This document shows positions 1 through 6,965 of a stretch of DNA of 8,352 nucleotides, one piece after another; the stretch's first letter is position 1, and each line of letters begins with the position of its first letter. This stretch comes from Candidatus Zhuqueibacterota bacterium (lineage in GTDB: Bacteria > KSB1 > UBA2214). The translations under genes were made by a program, and so were the position numbers. The notes beneath the pieces were generated by a model. That model did no database searches. It was given only the letters and a program-made list of their open reading frames with translations, and had not been told where the DNA came from. Location of the stretch: NCBI GenBank assembly GCA_022706175.1, contig JAKJDB010000090.1, positions 1 through 8,352 of the forward strand, in the 5' to 3' direction.

Positions 1-411
1 GATCCTGAAACCGGCGCCAGCGTGTATGAGGAGAACATCCGTTCCGGTTCACGCCATTTCGTCTACATCGGCGATATTTTACAGGTGGAGCCGGGCAACA
101 TGGTAGGGCCCACTGCCAAAGCGGTGGAGGATCTGATTGCGGCGGATGCGGACGCGCGATGGCAGAATAATCGCCTCGTGGATTCCGATTACCCGGGGCT
201 GTCCAGCCCCCGCGTGATCAAGATTCCGTTGTACGATCCCGATGTTCCGCCGGAATCCGGTCGTAATGAGATCACCTGTATCGGGTTGGCGGCTTTTTTT
301 CTTGAGGGGATCAGCGGCAAGAATGTGTCCGGCCGGTTCATCGAGTTGATCACCAACGGCGATTACGGCGGCGGATACTCTCTGCTTTACGGCGTCAAGT
401 TGGTGCAATAA
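1..411 (+). CDS. TadG-like Flp pilus assembly protein, C-terminal part (5' end outside window)
   Basis: This is the last 136 residues of a protein whose start lies upstream; the frame is open from base 1 and ends with TAA at 409-411. The visible part matches the C-terminal region of the TadG-like (TadE/TadG-related) proteins of Tad pilus loci. It has a GD-x-x-x-x-EPGNMVGPT segment (residues about 23-37), then a run ending in SSPR before an IPLYDPD segment (about 67-80), then the SGR (about 84-86) and AAFFLEGISG (about 96-105) motifs, and a C-terminal tail ending YGVKLVQ. Such proteins are usually anchored by one N-terminal membrane segment, with the rest in the periplasm or outside, and act as minor pilins or assembly factors. 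The anchor is outside the window. The position just before tadZ, 55 bases away, supports the call. The exact role of this family is poorly known. Confidence 0.82.
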   Translation, partial: DPETGASVYEENIRSGSRHFVYIGDILQVEPGNMVGPTAKAVEDLIAADADARWQNNRLVDSDYPGLSSPRVIKIPLYDPDVPPESGRNEITCIGLAAFFLEGISGKNVSGRFIELITNGDYGGGYSLLYGVKLVQ

Positions 412-466
412 GCAGAACGCGATCGCAGGAACATTGCCGTCTCCTTTATGGATTTAACGGTCAGGA

Positions 467-1678
467 ATGATGAAACAAGAACTAAGCATACTGATCCTCG
501 ATGCGGACGAGCCGACCGCGAGCAACTTGAAGCTGCTGCTCGCGGAGATTCGCGAGGTCGGCGCCGTCGCCACGATGACGGATCTGTCCATGGCTTTGAA
601 ACAGATTAAAAAGAGCGATCCGGATGTGATCATTCTGAGCCTCTATCCCTCGGAGGATTCAACGCTCAAGCTGGCGGAAAAAATCTCTCATGCTCATCCG
701 CAGTGCATGTTGTTCGTCACGGCGCCGAAGGCCTCTCCTGAGCTGATCATCCGCGCCATGCGCCTCGGTGCGCGCGAGTTCTGGCTGCAGCCGTTTCGCA
801 GCGAAGAGGTGAAAAACGGCATTCACGCCGCCTTGCGGTTGAAAAACAGATCAGAGGCAAGATCCGTCAACGGCAAAGTCATCAGCGTGTTTGGCGTCAA
901 GGGCGGCGTCGGCGCCACGACGATTGCGGTCAATTTGGCCGTGGCCATCGCGCAACGCACGCTGAAGGATGTTTTGGTGCTGGACGCGGATTTTCAATTG
1001 GGCCATGCCGGGCTTTATTTAAACTGCAAACCGAAATTTTCCATCCTCGACATCATCAACAATTTCAACAATATCGACCTGGGGCTGCTGAAAAGGACGT
1101 TGGCCAAATCGTCGGCCGAGGTCTCTTTCCTGGGCGGTCCGGCCGGCATCGAGGAGGCGGATGTGATCAAGCCGGCGCATATAGAGCCGTTGCTCTCCCT
1201 GCTGCGGCCTTTGTTCGATTACACCGTCGTGGACACCCGGCCGGTTTTCGACGAGATCAACATTCGCCTGCTGGACGAGTCGGATTTGATCCTGGCCGTG
1301 GCTAATTTTGACGTGCCTTCGATCTACAATGCCAAGCGCTGCATCGACCTGTTTCGCCGTCTGGGGTATGATCGCGATAAGGTGTTTCTGATCATGAATC
1401 GCTACGTCGCTCATGAGGTGCTGGACCTGGAGGCGGTGGAAAATTCCATCGGCCATCCGGTCTTTTGGCGCGTTCCCAATCAGGAGTACGGCGCCATGAT
1501 TCGATCGGTCAACGAAGGCATGCCCATGAGTCAGAGAATGCCGAAAGGCCGGTTCAGCGCGAGTCTCGTCGAGATGCTGGACCGGTTCAACGGCAGCCTG
1601 GACGCTGTACCGGCGGAATCGGCGGCTGCCGACAAACCGAACCGGCTGCGAAAATTTTTATCGACATGGAGTGAATGA
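467..1678 (+). CDS. tadZ: TadZ/CpaE-like pilus localisation protein (degenerate receiver + MinD/ParA-like ATPase)
   Basis: This 403-residue protein has the two-domain layout of TadZ/CpaE, which places the Tad apparatus at its site (often a cell pole) and recruits the other Tad proteins. Residues about 6-125 form a response-regulator-like receiver. It keeps the acidic pocket (LDADE, 11-15) and the Thr of FVTA (83-86), but Ser58 sits where the phosphorylated Asp should be and Gln108 replaces the conserved Lys, so it probably cannot be phosphorylated. Residues about 138-375 form a MinD/ParA-type P-loop domain: deviant Walker A KGGVGATT (145-152), LDAD (172-175) and Walker B-like YTVVD (252-256). 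The signature Lys145 is present, but the usual P-loop Lys is Ala150, as in other TadZ/CpaE proteins with atypical P-loops. Two ATGs lie in tandem at 467 and 470; AGGA at 463-466 is very close to both, so the exact start is uncertain. The gene overlaps tadA by four bases. Confidence 0.92.
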   Translation: MMKQELSILILDADEPTASNLKLLLAEIREVGAVATMTDLSMALKQIKKSDPDVIILSLYPSEDSTLKLAEKISHAHPQCMLFVTAPKASPELIIRAMRLGAREFWLQPFRSEEVKNGIHAALRLKNRSEARSVNGKVISVFGVKGGVGATTIAVNLAVAIAQRTLKDVLVLDADFQLGHAGLYLNCKPKFSILDIINNFNNIDLGLLKRTLAKSSAEVSFLGGPAGIEEADVIKPAHIEPLLSLLRPLFDYTVVDTRPVFDEINIRLLDESDLILAVANFDVPSIYNAKRCIDLFRRLGYDRDKVFLIMNRYVAHEVLDLEAVENSIGHPVFWRVPNQEYGAMIRSVNEGMPMSQRMPKGRFSASLVEMLDRFNGSLDAVPAESAAADKPNRLRKFLSTWSE

Positions 1679-3084
1679 TGGGCTTGCTGCAACGGTTAAA
1701 GCAGGAGGAGGAACCCCTGTTCGCGGAATCGACGCTGACGGGGACCGAGGAGCCGTCACCCACGATGCGGTTCGAGGCCACGCCGTTCATCGGGTCGCAG
1801 TACTATGAGGTGAAGGAGAAAATCCACCGCCTTTTAATCGACCGGCTCGATTTGAAAAAAATCGACACCGTCTCCAAAGATGAACTGCGCGAGCAGGTGA
1901 GGGAAGCGGTGGAGTCGCTGATGGCCGAAGAGACGGAGATGAACTCTGAGATGGCGAGGGAGCGGCTGGCGGATGAGATCCTCAATGAAATTTTCGGTCT
2001 GGGGCCGCTGGAGCCCCTGTTGACCGATCCCACGATTTCGGATATTCTGGTCAATACCTATAAGCGGGTTTACGTGGAACGATTCGGCAAATTGGAGCGA
2101 ACGCAAACGGTCTTTAAGGATGATCCGCACCTGCTGCACATCATCGACCGGATTGTCTCCCAGGTGGGCCGACGGGTGGATGAATCCAGCCCCATGGTCG
2201 ATGCGCGGTTGCCCGACGGCTCTCGTGTCAACGCCGTGATTGCGCCGTTGGCGCTGGACGGCCCCATTCTCTCCATTCGTAAGTTCAGCGTGCGTACGTT
2301 CACCATGCAGGACATGATCAGCCATCGTTCCATCACGTCGGCGATGGCCGCTTTGATCCAGGGGGCGGTCAAATCGCGTCTCAACATCATTGTCTCCGGC
2401 GGAACCGGTTCGGGCAAAACCACCTTTTTAAATGTGCTGTCGCATTTTATTCCGGTCACAGAACGGATCGTCACCATCGAGGATGCGGCTGAATTGAAAT
2501 TACAGCAGGATCATGTAGTGCGTTTGGAGACTCGTCCGCCGAACATCGAAGGCAAGGGCGCCATCACCCAGCGCGATCTGGTGCGCAACGCGTTGCGCAT
2601 GCGGCCTGACCGCATCATCGTCGGTGAAGTGCGCGGCGCCGAAGCGCTGGACATGCTCCAGGCCATGAACACGGGGCACGACGGGTCGCTTTCCACGATG
2701 CACGCCAATTCTCCGCGTGACGCCCTGCGGCGCCTGGAAACGATGATCCTTCTGGCCGGCGCCAATCTCACCGACCGGGCCATGCGCGAACAGATCAGCT
2801 CCGCCATCAACCTCATTATTCAAATCGCCCGCTTCAGCGACGGAACCCGTAAAGTCGTCAAGGTGACGGAGATCACCGGTATGGAGGGTGATACGGTTTC
2901 CTTGCAGGATATCTTTTGTTTTGAAAAGATCGGTGTGCGCGAGGACGGCAAAATCCTCGGCGCCTTTACCACAACGGGCATTATGCCCAAATGTATGGAG
3001 CAGTTGGAGGCGGCGGGCGTCCGCTTGCCGCCCTCCCTGTTCGAACCCGGCTTTGAACAAGAGGACGAAGAGTCAACGCTATGA
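1675..3084 (+). CDS. tadA: TadA/CpaF-type pilus assembly ATPase
   Basis: This 469-residue protein is a cytoplasmic hexameric secretion ATPase of the TadA/CpaF (VirB11-related, PF00437) family, which drives Flp pilin polymerisation at the inner membrane. The N-terminal region (about 1-100) is charged and helical, followed by the typical [12 protein letters not shown] segment (105-116). The catalytic set is complete: Walker [10 protein letters not shown] (242-250), Asp box TIEDAAEL (267-274), Walker [10 protein letters not shown] (313-321) and His box [14 protein letters not shown] (334-347). Length is normal for the family. The first ATG (1675) overlaps the tadZ stop as ATGA; a second ATG follows at 1678. 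GGAG at 1668-1671 is three bases from the first and six from the second, so the second may be the true start. Its own stop overlaps the tadB start in the same ATGA manner, which points to coupled translation. Confidence 0.97.
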   Translation: MMGLLQRLKQEEEPLFAESTLTGTEEPSPTMRFEATPFIGSQYYEVKEKIHRLLIDRLDLKKIDTVSKDELREQVREAVESLMAEETEMNSEMARERLADEILNEIFGLGPLEPLLTDPTISDILVNTYKRVYVERFGKLERTQTVFKDDPHLLHIIDRIVSQVGRRVDESSPMVDARLPDGSRVNAVIAPLALDGPILSIRKFSVRTFTMQDMISHRSITSAMAALIQGAVKSRLNIIVSGGTGSGKTTFLNVLSHFIPVTERIVTIEDAAELKLQQDHVVRLETRPPNIEGKGAITQRDLVRNALRMRPDRIIVGEVRGAEALDMLQAMNTGHDGSLSTMHANSPRDALRRLETMILLAGANLTDRAMREQISSAINLIIQIARFSDGTRKVVKVTEITGMEGDTVSLQDIFCFEKIGVREDGKILGAFTTTGIMPKCMEQLEAAGVRLPPSLFEPGFEQEDEESTL

Positions 3085-4052
3085 TCTCTTTTATTGTTGC
3101 CGCCACTTTTTTTTCAGTCAGTTTTACCGGCATTGCGCTTTATTTTTGGTTTTATCAACGGTTTCTCTCCTCCGGGTATCAGATCGGCAACCGCATCGAA
3201 GCCTTTGAGGAAATTCAAAAAACCAAGCGTGCCGCCGCCCCGTTCGTCATCCGGGATGTCAAGATGTCGCGCATCCCCTTGTTGAATCGGGTGCTGGAAA
3301 AAGTGAGCCTGTCAAAAAAAATTCAGAAGATCCTGGTTCAGGCGGACATGGAGCCGAGGGTGGGACAGGGACTGATATTGATGGCCGTGCTGTTTATGCT
3401 GGGCGTTCTCATCGGCTTGCAGGTGCAGCATCCGGCGCTGGGTCTGGTCCTTGGTGCGTCGTTCTGCCTGTTACTGACCTCGCTGGTGATCATGCGGATC
3501 AACCGACGGATGAAATCATTCAGCCGTGAATTTCCCGACGCCATCGATATGATGACCGGCGCCCTGCGCGCCGGTCACGCCTTCAGTAAGGCGATGCAGC
3601 TGGTGGCTATGGAAGCGCCCGATCCGGTGGGCGCCGAATTCAACAAAACCTTTGAGGAACACAACCTGGGCAGACCGCTCAAAGAGTGTCTGGTGCATTT
3701 TAGCGAACGGGTGCCAAGCCCTGATCTGAAACTATTCGTCACTGCCGTGCTGCTGCAGCGCGAAACGGGCGGCAATCTGACCGAGATTCTGGAGAAGATA
3801 AGCTACACCATTCGTGAGCGGTTCAAGCTCATGGGACAGATTCAGGTGTATACCGCTCAGGGGCGCTTGTCCGCCTGGATCCTCGGTCTGTTGCCCATGG
3901 TCTTTCTCCTGCTCATCAGCAGCCTGAACCCCGATTATCTCAAACCGCTGTTTACGGAAAAAATCGGCCACTATATGCTGCTGCTGGGCGGCACTTTGCA
4001 GATATTAGGCTTTCTGATCATCCGTAAAATCGTTCACCTGAATTTTGATTGA
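3081..4052 (+). CDS. tadB: TadB-like inner-membrane platform protein of the Tad pilus
   Basis: This 323-residue protein is a type II secretion F-domain (PF00482) membrane protein of the TadB group. It has an N-terminal hydrophobic segment (about 3-24), a basic cytoplasmic linker, two membrane segments (about 98-113 and 118-138), the cytoplasmic F domain opening with [19 protein letters not shown] (151-169) and including [18 protein letters not shown] (224-241), and two C-terminal membrane segments (about 264-281 and 297-314). TadB and TadC together are thought to form the inner-membrane platform that couples the TadA motor to pilin assembly. Length and layout are normal. The start overlaps the tadA stop by four bases and has only weak purine-rich sequence before it, so translation probably depends on coupling with tadA. 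Confidence 0.94.
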   Translation: MISFIVAATFFSVSFTGIALYFWFYQRFLSSGYQIGNRIEAFEEIQKTKRAAAPFVIRDVKMSRIPLLNRVLEKVSLSKKIQKILVQADMEPRVGQGLILMAVLFMLGVLIGLQVQHPALGLVLGASFCLLLTSLVIMRINRRMKSFSREFPDAIDMMTGALRAGHAFSKAMQLVAMEAPDPVGAEFNKTFEEHNLGRPLKECLVHFSERVPSPDLKLFVTAVLLQRETGGNLTEILEKISYTIRERFKLMGQIQVYTAQGRLSAWILGLLPMVFLLLISSLNPDYLKPLFTEKIGHYMLLLGGTLQILGFLIIRKIVHLNFD

Positions 4053-4060
4053 GGCGCCGG

Positions 4061-4991
4061 ATGTCTGGTTATCTTTTATTGATTTTCTTTTCCGTCTTTT
4101 TATTGACGATCCTTTTGCTGAATTTTTTCCGCAAAAAACTGGACCCATCCGTCCAGCGTCTGCGACGGTTGAACGAAAAGGACGCAACGCCGGATCGGGA
4201 ACGGATTATCCGGAAAAAAACTATTGCCGGGCTCTGGCTGGACCAGCTCTTGAGCCGAACGGGCGGATTCTATCGCCCAGAGTCGCACCATGCGGTACGG
4301 CTGCAGCGAAAGCTCAATCAAGCCGGATTTGTAAACGAAAAAAGCGTGCGCCTGTTCATAGCGCTTCAAATAGGCCTGGCCCTGCTTTTTGCTCTGGCGT
4401 ATGGACTGTTGGCCGCCTTCACGGGACGGCCGATGGGTCAGGTGCTGGCGATCAGCCTGCTCATGGGTTTTTTTGCGCTTACACTGCCGGATATCGTGCT
4501 CCGATTCAAAATTCGCAAACGACAGCACCTGATCGCCGCCGGACTACCGGACGCCCTGGACCTTCTCGTCATCAGCGTGGAGGCGGGGCCTCAATGCCGC
4601 ACTGCTGCGGGTCGGACAGGACATCCGTCTGCGCAGCCTGCCTCTCTCCGAGGAACTGTTGCTGGTGAATCAGGAGATGCGCACCGGATTTACGCGTGAG
4701 AAGGCCCTGCGCCGGCTGGCGGAACGCAACAAAGTGGAAAGCCTGCGCATACTGGTCGGGGCTTTGGTTTTGGCGGATCGACTAGGAACCAGCATCGCCG
4801 ACACCCTGCGCACCCAGGCGGATTCGTTGCGCACTCGTGTTCGCCAGGCGGCGGAGGAGCAGGCGGCCAAGGCGGGTGTGAAAATGCTGCTGCCGTTGGT
4901 GTTGTTCATTCTGCCGGCCCTGTTCATCGTCCTGTTGGGTCCGGGCGCGATCACATTGACGAAATCTTTTACGCAACTTTTACCCAAATAA
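4061..4991 (+). pseudogene. tadC: TadC-like inner-membrane platform protein, interrupted by a frameshift
   Basis: The two halves of one TadC homologue lie in different frames. The 5' half (4061-4588) encodes 176 residues: a hydrophobic N-terminus (about 3-23), membrane segments (about 98-120 and 126-143) and the start of the F-domain motif, LPDALDLLVISVEAG (162-176). That frame then turns into unrelated sequence and stops at 4697-4699. The remaining homology resumes one frame on, from CTC at 4590: LNAALLRVGQ, then SEELLLVNQEM, LADRLGTSIADTLR and the last membrane segment LLPLVLFILPALFIVLLGP, ending at TAA 4989-4991. Rejoined, the protein is about 309-311 residues, normal for TadC. The start is ATG 4061, with GAGG at 4051-4054 overlapping the tadB stop; an in-frame TTG at 4049 is less likely. 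As read, no full-length TadC is made unless the shift is a sequencing or assembly error. A TTG at 4659 could at most give the C-terminal 110 residues. Confidence 0.88.
4583..4595 (+). other. Frameshift point in tadC (probable short deletion)
   Basis: The reading frame must move by one base within the G-rich run at 4585-4588. Family members usually read VEAG, then two residues (often Leu-Gly), then LNAAL or LDAAL. A simple one-base removal here would give VEAG directly joined to LNAAL, two residues short. Adding back five bases of the type CTGGG restores both the frame and the usual spacing, so a five-base loss between short G-rich repeats is the simplest explanation. The family consensus is from memory; the frame break is seen directly. 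Confidence 0.75.
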
Positions 4992-5033
4992 TCATCCGGC
5001 TTTTTAGAGCCTGAGTCGGTTGAAGTGAAAATC

Positions 5034-5043
5034 AGAGGAGAGG
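5034..5043 (+). promoter_or_regulatory. Strong ribosome binding site before the small membrane protein
   Basis: AGAGGAGAGG lies two bases before ATG 5046, with its AGGAG core five to six bases from the start. It is the best Shine-Dalgarno-like sequence in the window and decides the start in favour of ATG 5046 over GTG 5025. It implies independent initiation here, unlike the coupled tad genes. Confidence 0.7.
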
Positions 5044-5045
5044 TT

Positions 5046-5384
5046 ATGAATGCCATCCTTCGAATCTTTCTAGTTTTTACCGTGGTCGGTCTTGTGCTGT
5101 GGAACTGCAGCCATACCATTCACCGCAGCGTCCCGCCCAAGGCCGCCCCGCTGGTCGTTTACATCGATGATCAGATTATCGAGGCTTGGCCCGCTTTGTC
5201 AGCGCAACGCAACCATCCTTATCTGCAGGCCACTCTGCGTAACGGAGAGACGCATTGCGGGTTTTTAGCCGAGGTCGCCGATCGATGGCTGACTGTTCAC
5301 ATTGACGGCCGGGAAGACGCAAAAAAACCCAAGCGCCAGCTTCAAATTCCTAAACAGCAGATCCTGCTGCTCAAGGTGTGGTAA
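5046..5384 (+). CDS. Small membrane-anchored protein with SH3/Sm-like C-terminal region, function unknown
   Basis: This is a 112-residue protein I cannot assign to a named family. Residues about 4-19 are strongly hydrophobic and followed by Cys21, which could be an exported lipoprotein signal. However, the residues before Cys (L-W-N) do not fit a normal lipobox, so an uncleaved membrane anchor is equally possible. The rest would then lie in the periplasm. Residues about 58-112 run as short beta-like strands: ATLRNGE (62-68), then GFLAEVADRWLTVHIDG (72-88), then LQIPKQQILLLKVW (99-112). This resembles the small SH3/Sm-like barrel pattern (inference only). ATG 5046 is chosen because a very strong ribosome binding site, AGAGGAGAGG (5034-5043), sits just before it; an in-frame GTG at 5025 is upstream of that site. 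The gene is 54 bases after tadC and four bases before the DUF192-methyltransferase gene, so it is probably in one transcript with the latter. Confidence 0.72.
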   Translation: MNAILRIFLVFTVVGLVLWNCSHTIHRSVPPKAAPLVVYIDDQIIEAWPALSAQRNHPYLQATLRNGETHCGFLAEVADRWLTVHIDGREDAKKPKRQLQIPKQQILLLKVW

Positions 5385-5388
5385 TCCC

Positions 5389-6369
5389 ATGGCGTTGAGG
5401 AACCTATCCCGGGCGGCCGACCATCCGATTCCTGTGGTCGCCGCCGCCACACTCGCCTCCCGATTGGCCGGCCTGTTTGCCCTGGATGAGCAGACCCTTT
5501 CTCATTCGGCGCTCCATCTCTTGCCCTGTTCGAGCATTCATACCTATGCCTTGCCCTTTGCCATAGATGTTGTTTTTCTCGCACAGGATGATACGATACT
5601 GAGCACTTATCCCGCCGTCAAGGCCAACCGTCTGCTGGCCCCTGCGCAAGAGGCCCATTCAGTGATCGAAGCCAAAACCGGCGTTCTGCCGTTGGCTCAT
5701 CTGAGCGTCGGCGACCGGCTCTCCATCGTCGCCGAGACTGTGAGCCGTCCAGCCTTGGCTAGCTTTCGTCAACTCTTGCAATTGCCGATCAATATTTTTC
5801 TCGCCCTTTTCTGGTTGCGATTCGTGACCATCTCCTTTTCAGCCTTTATGCAGACGCATTCCCACTTTGGTTTGGGCCTGATCCTTTTTAATTCTTCGCT
5901 GTTTTTTTTATTCCTAACCCGCCGGCAAAGCGCGCCGGTAGATCGTTCATTTTGGGACTGGTTGATTCCGGTCGGCACAGTCCTTCTCTCCATGACCCTT
6001 CGACCGGAACCGACGGGCCACGCCCCATGGATGGGATGGTCGTCTTTGCTTCAGGCGCTGGGATTGGCCGCCATGTTGTACAGCCTGCTCTCTCTGGGAA
6101 AAAGTTTCGGCATTATGCCGGCCAATCGAACGGTCGTGGTGCACGGCGCTTATACGGTCGTACGCCATCCACTCTACGCCAGCGAAATCCTTTTTTATGT
6201 TGGATTTTTATTGGGAAATTTTAATTGGTTTAATTTGTTGAAAATTTTTCTTATTTTTCTTGGTCAGCTGTGGCGTATACGATCGGAAGAGCGCGTGCTG
6301 AATAGCGATCATCGATATCGCGATTATTGCCTCCGCGTCCAGCACCGATTGTTGCCCGGTCTATTTTAA
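5389..6369 (+). CDS. Fusion protein: DUF192 domain + isoprenylcysteine carboxyl methyltransferase-like membrane domain
   Basis: This 326-residue protein has two clear parts. Residues about 4-117 match DUF192: SRLAGLF (24-30), the core CSSIHTYALPFAIDVVFL (47-64), and IEAKTGVL then LSVGDRLSI (93-113). One variation is Ala54 where this family often has Met. Residues about 130-326 form a multi-pass membrane methyltransferase of the ICMT/PEMT type. Membrane segments lie at about 132-150, 159-177, 189-204, 218-235, 263-278 and 281-294. The SAM-binding signature is GAYTVVRHPLYASEI (253-267), followed by RIRSEERVLN (296-305), Y310, Y313 and the RLLPGLF end (320-326). All key motifs are present, so S-adenosylmethionine-dependent methylation of a membrane-associated substrate is likely; the substrate cannot be told. 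DUF192 has no established function. ATG 5389 begins right at the domain start and lies four bases after the preceding stop; no clear ribosome binding site is visible, which suggests coupling. In-frame codons upstream of it overlap the preceding gene. Confidence 0.85.
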   Translation: MALRNLSRAADHPIPVVAAATLASRLAGLFALDEQTLSHSALHLLPCSSIHTYALPFAIDVVFLAQDDTILSTYPAVKANRLLAPAQEAHSVIEAKTGVLPLAHLSVGDRLSIVAETVSRPALASFRQLLQLPINIFLALFWLRFVTISFSAFMQTHSHFGLGLILFNSSLFFLFLTRRQSAPVDRSFWDWLIPVGTVLLSMTLRPEPTGHAPWMGWSSLLQALGLAAMLYSLLSLGKSFGIMPANRTVVVHGAYTVVRHPLYASEILFYVGFLLGNFNWFNLLKIFLIFLGQLWRIRSEERVLNSDHRYRDYCLRVQHRLLPGLF

Positions 6370-6392
6370 GGATGGAGCCTGTGCGCCATCCT
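6369..6392. repeat. Short inverted repeat between the methyltransferase and acetyltransferase genes
   Basis: AGGATGG (6369-6375) and CCATCCT (6386-6392) are perfect seven-base inverted copies with a ten-base loop. The left arm begins at the last base of the methyltransferase stop codon. No T-run follows, so it is not a standard intrinsic terminator. It could be a weak RNA hairpin protecting or attenuating the transcript before the acetyltransferase gene, or chance. Confidence 0.35.
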
Positions 6393-6414
6393 GATCTCCG
6401 GAAAGGGATGGTGA

Positions 6415-6918
6415 ATGAAAAACAGCTCCTTTCGTCTGCGCAAAGCGGTCCGCCGCGACAGCGCCACCCTGCTTCAGCTCATTCGCGGCATCGCGGAATA
6501 CGAAAAGATGTCCGAGCAGGTGCAGAACACCCGGGCGGCGATCGTCAAAAACGGTTTCGGCCGGCGACCCTATTTTGAAGCCTTGTTGGGCGAAATAAAA
6601 ACAAACGGCCGTTGGCAGGCTGTGGGCTTTGCCCTTTATTTCTACACCTATTCCACCTTTACCGGTAAGCCCACGCTCTATCTCGAAGATCTTTTCGTAG
6701 AGCCCGCCTTCCGCGGCAGCGGCATCGGCAAGGCGCTTTTCTTGCGCCTGGCGCACCTCGCTCGACAAAAAGGCTGCGGCCGCATGGAATGGTCCGTGCT
6801 CAACTGGAACAGACCGGCCATTCAATTCTACCTCGCTCATGGCGCCACGGCCATGAAAGGGTGGACGGTCTACCGTCTGGATGAACAGGCCCTGGCCCGT
6901 TTGCACGCGCCGGCCTGA
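6415..6918 (+). CDS. GNAT acetyltransferase, spermidine/thialysine N-acetyltransferase (SSAT) type
   Basis: This 167-residue protein is a single-domain GNAT enzyme of normal length for the SSAT (diamine/thialysine acetyltransferase) group, which moves an acetyl group from acetyl-CoA to the amine of a polyamine or of an amino acid such as thialysine. Visible signatures are FRLRKAVRRD (6-15), IAEYEKM (26-32), GFALYFYTYSTFTGKPTLYL (71-90), EDLFVEP (91-97), the acetyl-CoA pyrophosphate loop RGSGIGKA (100-107), the family motif WSVLNWNRPAIQFYLAHGA (126-144) and Tyr139 at the usual general-acid position. Glu91-Asp92 match the acidic pair in SSAT. The start is ATG 6415, with GGGA at 6405-6408 six bases upstream. 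The exact substrate cannot be read from sequence; thialysine and other small amines are as likely as spermidine. It lies 45 bases after the methyltransferase gene and 47 before the transporter. Confidence 0.88.
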   Translation: MKNSSFRLRKAVRRDSATLLQLIRGIAEYEKMSEQVQNTRAAIVKNGFGRRPYFEALLGEIKTNGRWQAVGFALYFYTYSTFTGKPTLYLEDLFVEPAFRGSGIGKALFLRLAHLARQKGCGRMEWSVLNWNRPAIQFYLAHGATAMKGWTVYRLDEQALARLHAPA

Positions 6919-6965
6919 GTGTTCGTTCAGAGTCTCCCGTCATTCCATCAATGGCCTGACCTCCC

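Noticed and set aside
419..426. GCGATCGC palindrome between the TadG-like gene and tadZ
   Set aside because: A single eight-base palindrome in GC-rich DNA; no second copy noticed nearby, so it is not treated as an operator or a repeat.
2500..3060. A 186-codon open frame on the minus strand opposite tadA, and similar ones at 1834-2325 and 7581-8087
   Set aside because: These lie opposite well-conserved genes, have no recognisable motifs and no convincing ribosome binding sites.
4583..4595. Programmed ribosomal frameshifting as the explanation for split tadC
   Set aside because: There is no slippery heptamer, no stop codon at the shift site and no evident stimulatory structure. The two missing conserved residues fit a deletion better.
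4045..4668. A 207-codon open frame overlapping tadC in another frame
   Set aside because: It has no family resemblance, its composition follows the codon pattern of tadC read out of frame, and tadC homology covers the same bases.
4956..4984. TTGACG followed 17 bases later by TTTACC, a possible promoter before the small membrane protein gene
   Set aside because: The -35-like box is good but the second box matches the -10 consensus at only three of six positions, and the site lies inside the end of tadC. Too weak to call.
4998..5011. GGCT/AGCC hairpin after tadC as a terminator
   Set aside because: The stem has four pairs only and no T-run follows it.
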